Positions 1-10,515 are shown, counted from the stretch's first letter. The stretch is DNA of 64,000 nt from Trichomonas vaginalis G3 (GCF_026262505.1 NC_067208.1:4659962-4723961); one strand, 5' to 3'. Notes: generated by a model from the sequence alone, not told the origin. Program-made: numbers and translations.

Positions 1-1
1 T

Positions 2-145
2 TATAAAGTAAGATATGAAGGAGGTGTTGAAGATGTTATACCATCTAAGAACTTGAGAGAGTCAAAGCCAACACATCTGGGACCATTAGAGCGGGAGTAC
101 TGGAAAGACAAAAATATGCCAGAAAGAATAAGAAAATTCTTCTAA
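2..145 (+). CDS. C-terminal tail of a Polinton integrase-like protein (partial)
   Basis: The frame is open from the window edge to a TAA at 143-145 and gives 47 residues. The stretch YKVRYEGGVEDVIPSKNLR resembles the small beta-barrel (SH3- or chromo-like) tail found after the catalytic core of retroviral-type integrases, including those of Polintons. The catalytic core would lie to the left, out of view. The family assignment rests on this short tail and its place inside a Polinton, so it is tentative. The next gene starts about 200 bases downstream, after a palindromic AGATCT module. Confidence 0.4.
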   Translation, partial: YKVRYEGGVEDVIPSKNLRESKPTHLGPLEREYWKDKNMPERIRKFF

Positions 146-215
146 ACTAAATATATTTTATGTCTGAAGTTAATTAGTTAATAATGTAGCGGATGAACTG
201 CAGAAATATATTTTA

Positions 216-261
216 GGGTAGATGGTTAGATCTAACCCGATATCTAACCTCATTTCTACCC
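216..261. repeat. Palindromic AGATCT module, GGGTAGA class
   Basis: The core is GGTTAGATCTAACC. It is preceded by a GGGTAGA half-repeat and followed by two inverted half-repeats ending in CTACCC. An AT-rich AAATATATTTTA lead precedes it and a TGAATTTTCATGA tail follows. The same composite recurs in Polintons B and C with different half-repeat bases. It lies between the stop of the integrase-like tail and the KilA-N start, so a transcript-end, operator or replication role is possible. Confidence 0.75.
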
Positions 262-350
262 CCATGAATTTTCATGAATTTCCTTAAGATAGAAAAAATA
301 AAGTTAGTTTTATTTTTATTTATTTTTTTATTTTGTATGTAAGAACAGAA

Positions 351-1178
351 ATGTCAACATTAGAGAACACAACAACTGCTATCGTTCATGAAGCCATAAA
401 TGAAGAATACGAATACATACAGTATAACAAACAATTGAGACTCATTCGTTCAGTCAAAGATGACATGTACCAAATGCAAAGTATAATGAACGCTCTTCGT
501 TCTACAAAGCAAGCATATCATTGGTTTGAAAACCAACAGACAAAAGAACTTTTAGAAGAATTTCCTCATAGGATTGCTTCCCTCGGAAAACCGAGAGAAG
601 AGATTCCGTACGAAAATCGCAAGAATTTGGCTCCTGGTTTGAAAGGTTATTATGTTCATAGACTTTTAGTAAACGCTGTAGCAATGTGGGCTTCACCTCG
701 TTATGCTTGTTATATTTTCATGATGTTAGATGAACTATATAAAGCAGAACGTGGAGAGATGGAAAAGAAACTTCAAGCAAAAGATGAAGTCATTGAATCC
801 AAAGACAAAAGCATACAGAAAAGCATACCGCGTTCAGTACCAAAAGGAAAGGAAAAGAGTTATAAGTATATGATATATACTGAAGAGTTGGAGAAAGAAG
901 AAGATAAAGATATGGTTATGTTACATTTAGTCAGAAGAAACAACAAGAGCTTTTATGACTTAGCTAAGATATATAAATCTGACAGAAACTGGTTCTATCG
1001 TGAAAACTTACCGATTTCAATGACACCGAATGAGCAAATAAAGGAAATTGTCAAAAATACTCTTCCTCAAACACACTATGACATCAAAGGTTGTACAATA
1101 CTTACATTCAAAGAAGACTTAACATTATTGAAGGAAAAAATAACAGAATATTTCGATAACTTCAAAGAGGAAGAATAA
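351..1178 (+). CDS. KilA-N domain protein of Polinton A
   Basis: A 275-residue protein. I prefer the ATG at 351 over an in-frame TTG 18 bases upstream. Residues about 75-130, with the stretch GYYVHRLLVNAVAMWASPRYA, match the KilA-N DNA-binding fold shared by large DNA viruses and phages (the G-x-Y-x-H-x-L-L ... W-x-S-P-x-Y/F-A pattern). A charged, probably coiled linker follows at about 140-170. The last 110 residues resemble the extra C-terminal domain that often follows KilA-N in large DNA viruses. Such proteins are thought to bind DNA or regulate expression. A 5' T-rich TTTATTTTT tract lies just before the start. A fragment of this gene is also embedded in the repeats of Polinton B. Confidence 0.75.
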   Translation: MSTLENTTTAIVHEAINEEYEYIQYNKQLRLIRSVKDDMYQMQSIMNALRSTKQAYHWFENQQTKELLEEFPHRIASLGKPREEIPYENRKNLAPGLKGYYVHRLLVNAVAMWASPRYACYIFMMLDELYKAERGEMEKKLQAKDEVIESKDKSIQKSIPRSVPKGKEKSYKYMIYTEELEKEEDKDMVMLHLVRRNNKSFYDLAKIYKSDRNWFYRENLPISMTPNEQIKEIVKNTLPQTHYDIKGCTILTFKEDLTLLKEKITEYFDNFKEEE

Positions 1179-1234
1179 AAAAATCTAAGCTAATTTTATT
1201 TTTTTTTATAAAATATTATCTCATATGAAAGAAC

Positions 1235-1450
1235 ATGAATTTAGAATATTCGGAACTCATGACAGAAGAAGAGAACGAACAACATGTAAAAGATTATGCA
1301 AAATTTCTGAAGACATACAAAGCATTTAAACAATATCTAAATGCTTCTAAAGATTATGCAAAATTTCTGAAGGTATATAAAGCTTATGAAAAAGCGTATG
1401 AAAAGTTTATACATTGGGGAATTGTTGTAAAATATCCATATGAAGACTAA
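1235..1450 (+). CDS. Short lysine/tyrosine-rich repeat protein, unrecognised
   Basis: Seventy-one residues from the ATG at 1235. It contains two near-identical copies of KDYAKFLKxYKA (residues about 19-30 and 39-50), followed by a degenerate YEKAYEKF copy. This suggests recent internal duplication of a helical segment. It lies about 57 bases after the KilA-N gene on the same strand and has an AT-rich TTTTATTTTTTTTT tract upstream like other genes of the element. No family is recognised. It could be a small helical virion or DNA-associated protein, or a decaying gene. Confidence 0.5.
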   Translation: MNLEYSELMTEEENEQHVKDYAKFLKTYKAFKQYLNASKDYAKFLKVYKAYEKAYEKFIHWGIVVKYPYED

Positions 1451-1468
1451 CCAAAAATATATTTTTGC

Positions 1469-1942
1469 TTAAATAGCTTCAGGGTCTATTTCTTCAACCA
1501 TTTCACTTCCTTCGTCAATGTCAATAGAAGCTTCTTCAACCTTTGGTAAGAATTTCTGTATAACATCTTTTTTTGTTATTGTTTTCAGAGATGAAGGATA
1601 ATATTTCACATTTGTTTCACCTTTCTTATATTCTTTCTGTTCGGAAAGATTTAAAGCAATACTGAAGAAGTCAACGTTAGAGTTCTTTATAACAGTATAG
1701 TGTGTATCTTTGACATTCACGAAGAAACCCTTTTGTTTCAAAACTACTGCTAACTCTTGTGAAGTATAACGTTTGCGGTCAATGACGATAGCTAATGGTC
1801 TGACATACTGACCGAACTTAGATTCTTTCACAAACTTCTTGTTAAAGATAACATTAACGTTTGCAGCAACATTGAACTCATTCTTGATGGCAGTAGCAAG
1901 AGCATTGTATGAAAAGAACTTGCAATCTTGCATGTGTTTCAT
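1469..1942 (-). CDS. Unrecognised Polinton A protein, 157 aa
   Basis: An intact minus-strand frame from an ATG at 1942. The protein is mixed alpha/beta by eye, with a basic N-terminal half and a strongly acidic C-terminus (about residues 135-157). No signal peptide or membrane span is seen. It is divergent from the DNA polymerase gene, with about 90 AT-rich bases between the two starts. It converges with the 71-aa gene, only 18 bases separating the stops. Its position next to the polymerase would suit a replication accessory or terminal-protein-like role, but the sequence itself does not show that. Confidence 0.55.
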   Translation of the reverse strand: MKHMQDCKFFSYNALATAIKNEFNVAANVNVIFNKKFVKESKFGQYVRPLAIVIDRKRYTSQELAVVLKQKGFFVNVKDTHYTVIKNSNVDFFSIALNLSEQKEYKKGETNVKYYPSSLKTITKKDVIQKFLPKVEEASIDIDEGSEMVEEIDPEAI

Positions 1943-2031
1943 TAAAATAAAAATATTAAATTATTTTGAAAAATAACTTAAAAAAATCTAATCTAATTTT
2001 TTCAAAAAATATTTTTTATTTCCTACTAAAG

Positions 2032-5000
2032 ATGTATCGGAAGTTGTCTAAGTTAGAACACTCGGAAATAAAACAACTTCTTACAGAAGCTAATATAGAT
2101 GTTGCAAAGCATTACGCAACAAACAAAAAAGCACTCGCTGACTTCATTAAAGACTACAATGGTGCAATAAGTTATGATAGAATTCATGAGTTCATAAAGC
2201 CGCAACGCGGCGAGGACGAAGTCCATGCAAGAGCATTTCCTTTAAATGACGTTGCTATTGACTTATATCATAGACGTTCAGTACCTCATGAAGTAAGAAG
2301 AGAAATGTTTGACATAACAAATGCAAACGTCGGTGAAACAAGAAGAAGAGACGACACACTGAAACAACAGAGAAGAGAGATGTTTAAGAGCGCTATAGAA
2401 CAAGTTCGCAAAGCTAACGATGTCCTTCGTTCCATTGACGACAAACCAAAAGAAGGTGAGAGATGGTTAAAGAAAGATGAAGAGAATAGGAAGAGGAATG
2501 TTAAGACAGGCAATAGACTCATTGACTTTAACATCGAAGCTTTAGATGAACCAAACAGAGACTACTTACACAAACATTTCGGTAAGGTTTTCATGAGACT
2601 CTTAGAGAAGATTAAAATAAACTCCCAACAAAGATGGATGGTATGTTATAAACTTGGTGGAAAGTATGAATGTTCTACGTTAAACCTCAATAATATTGGA
2701 ACATTACTACATCAGCTCTTGAAGGAGAACTTTATATCAGAGATAGAAGCAAATGCTGCAGGTATTGTTGAAATGCACTATGACTTCTTCTTGACAAACA
2801 TAAAGAATCTTACTGAAATAAAGATGTATGATTTAACAGAATATGAAGGCTTAACGATGTCAGATGTAAAGAAAGGCAAACCAAAAAAGAGACCATATAG
2901 AGATGAAAGCACACTGACAAATGACCAGAAAGCCATTTTGGAAGCTCTTAAGCAAACAGGAAACCCAGCACTTATAGAAAGCTTTTGGAAAGATAATGGT
3001 GAAAAGAAGTTTTATAAGAAGAGAAGCGGTCAGTTCTGGAAGTATCTTTGCACATTACCTATAAATCTTGAACGCTACCAAATCTTCAATGAATTGAACA
3101 AAAGAACTGCAGCACTTATGACAGAGGACAATTGTTTCGTTTATGCTTGCATTCAGGCTGGAGTAAATGAAGAAACTATTGACCACATGAGAGAAGTCAT
3201 TCGTGTTAGAGACTTTCCTCAAAGTAAAGTACAAGAAATTTCTGACGCAACAGGTATAGCATTTAATGTTACCATTGGTTATTTCAATGACTCAAGACAT
3301 AATGAAATAAAGAGATACATACCAAAAGAATGTGAAACTGTTAGAACTATTGACTTACTTCTTGTTGAAGACCACTACATGCTAAATGAAAGACTTCCAA
3401 TGACAACATATTTCATTCGCAACTATATAGAAATCTTGAAGGAGTGTGGTGGAATGAACATTGAGAAACAGATGAAGATTTATACAAAGAGAGAGAACAA
3501 ATATGTAGTTCGTTATGATAGAACAACACCGTTATGGGATGTTATGAAAACATTGTGGGAGTGCAAATATTTCGAACCTATTTCTTATGGAGAACTTTTC
3601 ACATATACGACTGACTTATATAAACAGAACCTTGCACCATTTAAAGATTTGACATATGCTCCAAAGTATTGTGTACAACTGAAGAAGAAAGCCGAGTCAA
3701 AAGAAGTAAATAAAAATAAGTGCAAGTTCATTCCTGAGCACGTTTTCTTTGCTGACTTTGAGTGTAGCACAGACGGCTTTCATAAAGCTTTTAACATCTG
3801 TTATGACAGTGAAGATGGTTCAGTGAGTGAAAGCATTTGGGGTCAGAATTGTGCAACAGAATTTTTGGAAGACTTCCTGACAAGAGTTTAGTATATTTCA
3901 TAACCTCAGCTATGACATAAACTTTATCTTAAGACACATGACAGAAGTGAAAGGAACTCCCATCATTAAAGGTTCACGAACAATGCAAATAACTGGCTTA
4001 TATAAAGGAAGGACAATTATTATAAAAGACTCTTACAGTGTTATAAATAAGAAGCTTAAACTATTTCCTGCTATGTTTAACTTACAAACAGGACCGAAAG
4101 AAGTATTTCCATACAACTACTACAGCAGTGTTTTGTTAGCAAATGACAACAGAACTGGTGTCATTTCTGAAGCATGTAAGTTTATCCGGGATGCGGATAC
4201 ATTCATGAAAAACATAGATTCCATCAAAGGTTGCAGAATAGATGAAAACCATTTCGATTTAGAAAAATATAGCTCATTTTATTGCAAACAGGACGTAAGG
4301 ATTTTAAAAGAAGGTTTTGTTAAGTTCAGAAATGACTTATTGAAAGAATTTGATTTAAACGTATATGACTACGTTAGCATTTGTTCAATTGCTAACAAAT
4401 TATTTGAGAACAGAGTGTACTTCCCGAATGGAAATTTATATGACCTCTCAAATAAACCAAGAGAGTTTATTTCACGCTGTATTCAAGGTGGAAGATGTAT
4501 GCTGTCAGATAACATGAAACAAAAGAGCGAAAAGAAACTCATTGCTGACTTCGACGCTGTTTCATTATATCCATCCGCTATAGCAAGACTTTATACTTTA
4601 GAAGGAATTCCAAAGGTTATGAAGAAAGAAATGTTAAGCACAGAGTATCTCATGAGACATTTATTCGATGATGACCAAAAGGAACCCATTGGTGAAAAGT
4701 TTATGTCTGGCTTCTTTGTTCTCATTAAGATAACAGAGATTGGAATACATAGACACTTTCCTTTAATAGTTTGTGACCCTGAACTAAATCCAGAACTTAA
4801 CGTTCCCAGAAGTTCAAACACTTGCTGTTTAATGTATGTTGACCATATAACATTACAAGACCTCATAAAATATCAAGGTGTCAAATGTGAAGTGTTGCAA
4901 GGATACTATTACGATGGAAACAGAGATATTAGAATAAGAGATGAAGTAAAGAAGTTGTTTGAGTTAAGGTTAAAGTATAAGAAAGAAGGAAATCCTTTGC

Positions 5001-5758
5001 AAGAAAATATAAAGCTCATTCTGAACAGTATTTATGGCAAAACTATTCTATCTCCTATTGAGTCAAAAATAACCATAGTAAATGACAAAGATGCTATAAG
5101 ATATGCCATCAGAAACTACAACCATATAGTGAAGTTCGAAGGTTTGGATGGTTCAGATAAAACTATTTTCAAGCTAACGAAAAGCATTTGCAGACACTTT
5201 AACTTCTGTCCACTTGGTGTTAACATTCTGTCTATGTCGAAGAGAATAATGTGTGAAGTATTCTGTACTGCTGAAGATATGGGACTTCAAATATTTTACC
5301 AGGACTGTGATAGCATGCATATTTTCAATGAAGACATACCAAAGCTTGCAGCAGAGTTTAAGAAGAGATACGGTCGCGAACTTATAGGAAAGAACCTTGG
5401 TCAATTTCATTCTGACTTCGCAGAAATAACACCTGGAAAACAAAGTTTAGCATACAAGTCAATATTTTGTGGAAAGAAGACCTACATAGACTTACTCACT
5501 AACGATTTAAATGAAGTTGCATTCCATGCACGTTGTAAAGGTGTAAAACAAGACGTTCTTGCTTTAACAGCTAATGAAATGTTTCCTGAAGCTATACAAT
5601 GCTATTACAATGAAGATAAGAACATTCACATACCTGTTGGAACATATGACAAAGACTCTGAGTTCAGTTTAATGAAACTTTACAAAGCACTTTATGACGG
5701 TCAAGAGATTGGATTTGACTTATGTAAGTCATGTCAACCTTGCTTTGAAGAAGTTTAA
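2032..5758 (+). pseudogene. polB: Polinton DNA polymerase B (protein-primed type), broken
   Basis: A family B DNA polymerase of the protein-primed type, the replicase of Polintons. Exonuclease motif I is visible as FADFECSTDG. Polymerase motif A is DFDAVSLYPSA, motif B is KLILNSIYGKT, and motif C is the DCDSMHI segment (the usual YxDTDS position). The span would encode about 1,240 residues, within the usual Polinton size. The first good ATG is at 2032; the frame opens slightly upstream, in AT-rich sequence. The copy is broken, with about one break. It also carries one GC-rich paired-hairpin module near its 5' end. It converges with the HNH gene, which ends at 5902. Confidence 0.9.
2199..2224. 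repeat. Paired trinucleotide-loop hairpins inside the polymerase gene
   Basis: GCCGC-AAC-GCGGC is followed two bases later by GGAC-GAA-GTCC. The same two-hairpin layout with different stem bases recurs at 5854, 7860, 18492, 61064 and 61572. Here it lies in frame within coding sequence. Confidence 0.7.
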
Positions 5759-5853
5759 CTTCTCAATAACGACTAAAACAAGCTTTATTCGTAAGTTGAA
5801 GTTCTGAGGTCATTTATTTTTGTCAGCAATGAGGTCATTCGTGATAAAAATAA

Positions 5854-5878
5854 GCCGCTAGCGGCAAGGGCGAAGCCC
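5854..5878. repeat. Paired hairpins between two convergent genes
   Basis: GCCGC-TA-GCGGC is followed by GGGC-GAA-GCCC. It sits in the 143-base gap between the stop of the polymerase and the stop of the HNH gene, flanked on both sides by ATATTTTTGTCA or ATTTATTTTTGTCA copies and repeated GAGGTCAT. The placement between two gene ends suits a bidirectional transcript-end signal, but that is inference. Confidence 0.65.
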
Positions 5879-5901
5879 ATGAGGTCATATATTTTTGTCA
5901 T

Positions 5902-6468
5902 TTATGTATAACCATTGTCTCTCTTAAACTTTGCAATAGACAGCTTTGTTCTTCTTCCTTCTACATCTGTAATGTTTATATAATCTTTGTTATACTGTCT
6001 TAAGACATTCATTCGTCTGTATTGAGTTCCCATGAAATAGTAAAAGGCATCTTCACTTGGGACATAGTAGTAGTTCTCTAACGTGTGATATGAGTATTGT
6101 ATAATTTCAACAGCGTCTTCAGGAAGAGAGTCAACAATGTCAAACCAATAGCCATTTGAACCAGAAATATTTCTCATGTTTTCTCTTCTTGTCGTCCATC
6201 TTAAGTTCGAGATATGAAAGTCTCCTCTGTCTCTGTTTATATGGTCTACTTCACGAAGTCCTTCAGGGTTCGGAATGAAAGTTTCTGCAACTATTCTATG
6301 TTTCATCAGCTTGTGTTTGTTTAAATTTACACAAATATAACCATCTCCTTGGTCAAACTCACTAACAACTCTTTTATTGCTTATACGTCTAATTGGATAA
6401 GGGTACTCTGAAAAGATTTCATAGTCATTGTCATGTTCGAGTGTTTGCCAATGTCCTTCACCTTCCAT
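5902..6468 (-). CDS. HNH homing-type endonuclease with NUMOD4-like start
   Basis: A 188-residue protein from the ATG at 6468; a GTG three codons upstream is less likely. The N-terminal segment WQTLEHDNDYEIFSEYPYPI fits the NUMOD4 pattern. The HNH core follows as MKHRIVAETFIPNP, then VDHINRDRGD and ISNLRW with EN, which supply the His, Asn and metal-site residues of the HNH_3 type. The last 60 residues match, position by position, the small proteins at 10664, 11576, 30922 and 57548. Proteins like this cut DNA site-specifically and often spread as selfish genes. It is convergent with the polymerase. Confidence 0.85.
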   Translation of the reverse strand: MEGEGHWQTLEHDNDYEIFSEYPYPIRRISNKRVVSEFDQGDGYICVNLNKHKLMKHRIVAETFIPNPEGLREVDHINRDRGDFHISNLRWTTRRENMRNISGSNGYWFDIVDSLPEDAVEIIQYSYHTLENYYYVPSEDAFYYFMGTQYRRMNVLRQYNKDYINITDVEGRRTKLSIAKFKRDNGYT

Positions 6469-6518
6469 GCCTTTCACTCAAATAAAATTTTCAGAAAAAA
6501 ATAAAACTAGCGTAGATT

Positions 6519-7374
6519 TTACAATACTGCGATGGTAGAGTTTAAGAGTTGTGCTTCAATATAGAGACAGTCCTTATGGTCTGGAGGTAAGAACACTGGG
6601 CAGTTATGGTCATGAGTGGAGAACATGTCTATCCAAAACTCACGATTGAAGCCAGTTAATTTATAGTATTTAGGGTTAGGAAGTGGTGAATTTCTTGTAT
6701 GACCAATGAACTCATTTTCAACTCCTTACTTAAGTTTGAATATAATATGCTTGTTTTCTATCCCAAATGCCAGGTGTTACAATCTTTGAAAATTCATTTT
6801 TCCTCGGAAGCATTGCATCATAATTGAAAACATTCTTGAAATCATCACTTGGTTCAGAGATTTGAAATCTTATACGTAATGGATTTTCTTTCTTTTTAGC
6901 TACTTCATTGAATGGTGAATATATAACAAACTGACAGTCATGAGTTCCATCTTCATTTTCATTAAATTCATAATGAAAGTCTATAAGTTGTGGCTGACTA
7001 CCTTCTTCTTTCAGTTGTGCAAGAAACTCACGTAAAGGCTGTAAAGTTTGTACTTCAATGTTGAACTTTTTCTCGAACATCTCATTAAATGAAATCATAC
7101 ATTGTTGCAATGTTGTATTGTCTTTAAAGTATTTGTATATGTGAATGTTTTGGGCGTTTAAAGACTGTTCGTCATTTTCTATCTCGACTTGAAGTATAAA
7201 GTCAACTTTCCTAAATGCATGTGTTATATACATAGATGTTATGCCAATGTACTTCTCTTCATTTATGTTCACAATCCAGTCTGTTGGAAACTTAAACGTT
7301 ACTCTGTTCTCCTTTATTTTGACGTCAGGGTTTTCACTACTGAACGCAACAGATAAAGGTATTTGTCTATACAT
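6519..7374 (-). pseudogene. Penton-like minor structural protein candidate, broken
   Basis: Coding-like sequence on the minus strand from the ATG at 7374. Near the N-terminus it has a pattern of hydrophobic strand, then FPTDWIVNINEEK. Near its far end is VFLPPDHKDCLYIE. Both regions align with the span 58709-59591 of Polinton C (YPRHWV...GGEK and VLPKDGKDGLIIE). A strand-rich protein with an aromatic P-x-x-W segment early and a polar strand pair at the end fits the minor capsid (penton) proteins of Polintons. The assignment is inferred from pattern and context. The copy is broken, with about one break. Confidence 0.5.
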
Positions 7375-7398
7375 TTAATTCAGATAAAAATAAACCAT

Positions 7399-7659
7399 TT
7401 ACTCTTTCTTTGCTTCAGCTTCTTTAGCTTTTGCTTCAGCTTCTTCTCTAGCTTTCTTCGCCAGCAAACGTGGGTTCTTTTGTCTTCCAGCAGCTAATGC
7501 AGCAAGTTGTTTTTCACTAAGTTTTCTCTTTGGTCTCTCTGGCTTTTGTTCTTGTTTTTGTTCCTTCAGTTCGGATAAAATTTGCTCACGAATTTCTTTC
7601 TTCAATGCTTCAAAATCTATGACCCCTTGGGTCTTGTCCGTAGGACTTGTCTGAGTCAT
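7399..7659 (-). CDS. Small basic alanine/lysine/glutamate-rich protein
   Basis: Eighty-six residues from the ATG at 7659; a TTG further upstream is unlikely to be used. The N-terminus is polar, the middle is a Lys/Arg-rich helix (KPERPKRKLSEKQLAALAAG), and the tail is an alternating A-K-E helix. It has no membrane span. Such charged helical proteins in this setting may be DNA-binding or core proteins. It lies between the penton-like gene (same strand) and the 145-aa gene (opposite strand), with starts about 45 bases apart. No family is recognised. Confidence 0.5.
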   Translation of the reverse strand: MTQTSPTDKTQGVIDFEALKKEIREQILSELKEQKQEQKPERPKRKLSEKQLAALAAGRQKNPRLLAKKAREEAEAKAKEAEAKKE

Positions 7660-7704
7660 TTGACTGCAGATAAAAAACAAAATTAAAACTTTAACTGATG
7701 TAAA

Positions 7705-8142
7705 ATGAGCTTGTCAAAATCAGAGCGAGAGTCTATTATATTAAATGACGCAAGAGGAATACAACATCCTTTCTATTACGTAAGTCAGAGTAAAGATGGT
7801 AAAATATACGTAAGAAAAAGAAAGGTTCCATTAGCGAATGCAGAAAGCGACAACATTAAGGTGCATGGCACCGAGGGCGAAGCCCACGAAGCCCATATAA
7901 AACCTTCTGTTCAAACTGAAAAGTCAATAGAACCAGAAGAAAAGAAGCCAGATGTACTTTCAATAACGAACCAAGAGCTTATTGCAAAGTTCGTGAATTT
8001 CATTGAAAAACAAACCGAGTCAAAGAATCCTGACCCGCCAGGGAAAGAAGTTGAGACAAAAGAGAATGTACAGTTCATTGAAAATGTCAAGAAACAACTT
8101 CCACCACGAATGTCAAGAAGAAGAGTGAGAATAATGAAGTAA
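7705..8142 (+). CDS. Basic protein with FYxxxxKDGKxxxRK motif, 145 aa
   Basis: Starts at the ATG at 7705. Residues about 20-40 (HPFYYVSQSKDGKIYVRKRK) resemble the segment GFYIHTMKDGRVQFRKIKQP in the small terminal proteins at 10262, 12055 and 28624, so the two families may share a small domain. The middle is acidic and proline-rich. The C-terminus is strongly basic (RMSRRRVRIMK), as in virion core proteins. A paired-hairpin module at 7860-7885 lies in frame and encodes a GEAHEAH-like stretch. It lies directly upstream of the capsid gene with 27 bases between. Its function is unknown. Confidence 0.55.
   Translation: MSLSKSERESIILNDARGIQHPFYYVSQSKDGKIYVRKRKVPLANAESDNIKVHGTEGEAHEAHIKPSVQTEKSIEPEEKKPDVLSITNQELIAKFVNFIEKQTESKNPDPPGKEVETKENVQFIENVKKQLPPRMSRRRVRIMK
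7860..7885. repeat. Paired trinucleotide-loop hairpins inside the 145-aa gene
   Basis: GGTGC-ATG-GCACC is followed by GGGC-GAA-GCCC. The second hairpin is identical to the one at 5868-5878, while the first has wholly different stem bases. It lies in frame in the coding sequence. Confidence 0.65.
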
Positions 8143-8169
8143 AGAGATATTTTTATCCGAAGTAAATAC

Positions 8170-9742
8170 ATGCAGAACGAACAGTTAAACGAATTTACTC
8201 CAGCAGAGCATATTCATCAGATTCGCTCATATTTTGATATCATAGACAATGCAGTTCAAATTGGTGACACTAATAGAAAATATTCTGACGCAAAGATTCC
8301 ATCACAACCTGGAACTGCTAAAGATAACACATGGGTAACATTCAATCTCTCACCTCCTGGTGAAAATATGTTGGACCTTTACAATACATTCATTACGTAT
8401 AAGATGGAAGGTCAATTTATTGTAGATAAAGAAATTGGTTCAGGTTCCAATAAAACAAACCCACCAGGATTTTGGATTGGTTTCGATGACGCTTTCTATG
8501 CAGTTGCTGGATATCAAATCCTTGCAAATGGTCGTATCGTATATTCTCAAGACAACGCAAGAGAAGAAGCATATATAACTTCAAACTCACAAACTACCGA
8601 ACAAATAAAGAAAGTAGATGTTTTCTCAAAGACTCGACATGAAGATGTATGGAGTCATTCGGGAACATGCAGAACAGGACAAATTGTTAGTGGTCCAATT
8701 ACAGCAGGAAAATCATTTGATTTTAAGCTTCGTTTAAGAATTCCTGTTAGAAGATTCCTTCCATTAGAAGCTTTGATTTATTCCAGCTTTTGCAGGAAAC
8801 ATTCAGCTTAAAGTAAAGTTCAGTAGCGACGCCTTACAATGCACATCTATATCTGTAAATGATATCATTGCTTTCAATCCAACTCTTAAAGTTGCATTTG
8901 CTTCAGATTCAAATCCACCGACAAATAAATTTGTTCCATGGAATGAACCATTCACTATGATAACGAAGGCAGTAGAAGCTAGTGGAACAGTTACTATTAC
9001 AACTGTAAACCAGCAACTATTTCGAACAAAGATGGATTTTAATGAATGTTTCATTCATCCAAAGTCATTCTCTTTAGACCCTAACATTTATACAGAACTT
9101 GTAGAACATTATACAAACGAGGCTTTATGTTTTCCTGTTAAAGTTATGGATTGGATTCCTATGGACGGTTCATTCTCAAAGAATACAGATAGTTCAAGTG
9201 CAACATTTACAGCAGCTTATACGCCTATTAATGTTAAAAGTATTTGGGCACTATTTAGAAAGAAAGACAACTATTATGTTAATTTTGAGAACCCTAAGTT
9301 TAAATATCTTCAGCTTTCCATGGGAGCTTATGGAAATATGCCTGCAGAACCTGAAAAATCATATGGACCTGTATTTTATGAAATGGTTGCGAACGCTTGC
9401 AATACAAACAATGATATGATAGGATTTAATGAAGATGTTATGAGGTCATTGGTGGATGATGGTAGTGTGGAACATAAATGGGATAGCTATGACAACACAC
9501 ATTTCTTATGTGGTTTTCCAACAGAAGTGGACTTTTGCTTCCAGCAAGGTCAAACATCTACTGCTCCAATAACATACAAATTGTCTGTTAAAGGACCTAT
9601 TGAACTAGCAACTGAAAACGTACCAAAGCCACTTATTGGATTTATGAGGGATTGTTGTTTTGCCATTCAGGTAAGACAGTCAGGCATCCCAATAATAAGA
9701 TTAGATGACTATAACTTAGCTACGGACGACAGTGAGGAATAA
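8170..9742 (+). pseudogene. Polinton major capsid protein, broken
   Basis: The span encodes a strand-rich protein that fits the double jelly-roll major capsid protein of Polintons. Supporting stretches include an opening dimerisation-type segment, TWVTFNLSPPGENMLDLYN, then a YKMEGQF strand, and an FDFKLRLRIP strand late in the first barrel. The second barrel includes a TYKLSVKGPIELATE strand. The total span would give about 520 residues, in the usual range for the family. It lies between a basic core-like protein and a membrane/proline-rich protein, a typical virion gene neighbourhood. The copy is broken, with about one break. Confidence 0.75.
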
Positions 9743-9772
9743 AGGATGAACGTTTATTTTTAAAGCTTATAA

Positions 9773-10213
9773 ATGAGTTCTTCATCAAGCTCTCGTGAAC
9801 CTTCACCATCTATGAAACAAACTTTACCAAACGATTATGGAGCACCTATTGAATATTTCTTACGAGCTGCACAATGGCAAAGAGCAGTCTCACCAAGGTT
9901 AGGTGTTCCACCAGCTCCTGTCAAAAATAGCATTTGGTCAAGTCCTTATATAAGATATGGTCTCCCACTAGGTTTGCTAGCTACAGCAGGAGCAGTTATG
10001 ATGTTGAAAAGAAATAAAGCAAATGTTGTAAATAATACTGAAGTAGCTGAAGTTAAACAAACTCCAACGCCTTCACAAGCAAAACCTTCAATGACTCCTG
10101 AACCTATGGAAGTACAAACTCCTGTTCAAAAGTCAACTCCTAAACCGACTCCAACATTTAAACCAGAACCTACTCCTCAAATAAATCGTAAAACTCCTGC
10201 GTTTCCTTACTGA
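9773..10213 (+). CDS. Membrane-anchored serine/proline-rich protein
   Basis: A 146-residue protein from the ATG at 9773. It has a serine-rich start. One predicted membrane span lies at about residues 63-80 (YGLPLGLLATAGAVMML), followed by a positive KRNK. The remaining 60 residues are Pro/Thr/Lys-rich, with repeated TPxP and KPxP units. It looks like a single-pass protein with an extended proline-rich arm, possibly a virion membrane or entry-associated component. It follows the capsid gene by 30 bases on the same strand, and a TTTATTTTTA tract lies just before its start. Confidence 0.55.
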   Translation: MSSSSSSREPSPSMKQTLPNDYGAPIEYFLRAAQWQRAVSPRLGVPPAPVKNSIWSSPYIRYGLPLGLLATAGAVMMLKRNKANVVNNTEVAEVKQTPTPSQAKPSMTPEPMEVQTPVQKSTPKPTPTFKPEPTPQINRKTPAFPY

Positions 10214-10261
10214 AAAAATAACGTTATTTTTATTTAATATTAAAATTTTTATTTGATTGAA

Positions 10262-10498
10262 ATGACGACTAAAGTCACTGAAGCAATGAAACAAAAGTTT
10301 TTGGTAGAATACATTAAATCAGGAACTATTCCAGAAGGTTTTTACATTCATACTATGAAGGATGGTAGAGTTCAGTTTAGAAAGATAAAGCAACCATTAG
10401 ATAAAGAAGGAATTTTGAGAAAGATTAAACTTCATGAGGACAACATTGCTGAACTTAGGAAGAAGTTAGAAGAGTTGGAGAAAGGAAGAGAGTTATAA
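10262..10498 (+). CDS. Small terminal protein with GFY-KDG-RK motif and coiled-coil tail
   Basis: Seventy-eight residues from the ATG at 10262; an in-frame TTG nine bases upstream is less likely. The N-terminal helix TEAMKQKFLVEYI is followed by the beta-like segment GFYIHTMKDGRVQFRKIKQP. A heptad-like tail (NIAELRKKLEELEKG) would form a coiled coil. Nearly identical copies lie in both arms of Polinton B (12055 and 28624). The conserved place next to the terminal gene suggests a role at the element's ends, such as DNA binding. The function is unknown. Confidence 0.6.
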   Translation: MTTKVTEAMKQKFLVEYIKSGTIPEGFYIHTMKDGRVQFRKIKQPLDKEGILRKIKLHEDNIAELRKKLEELEKGREL

Positions 10499-10515
10499 AG
10501 CAATGAATTCAACAG

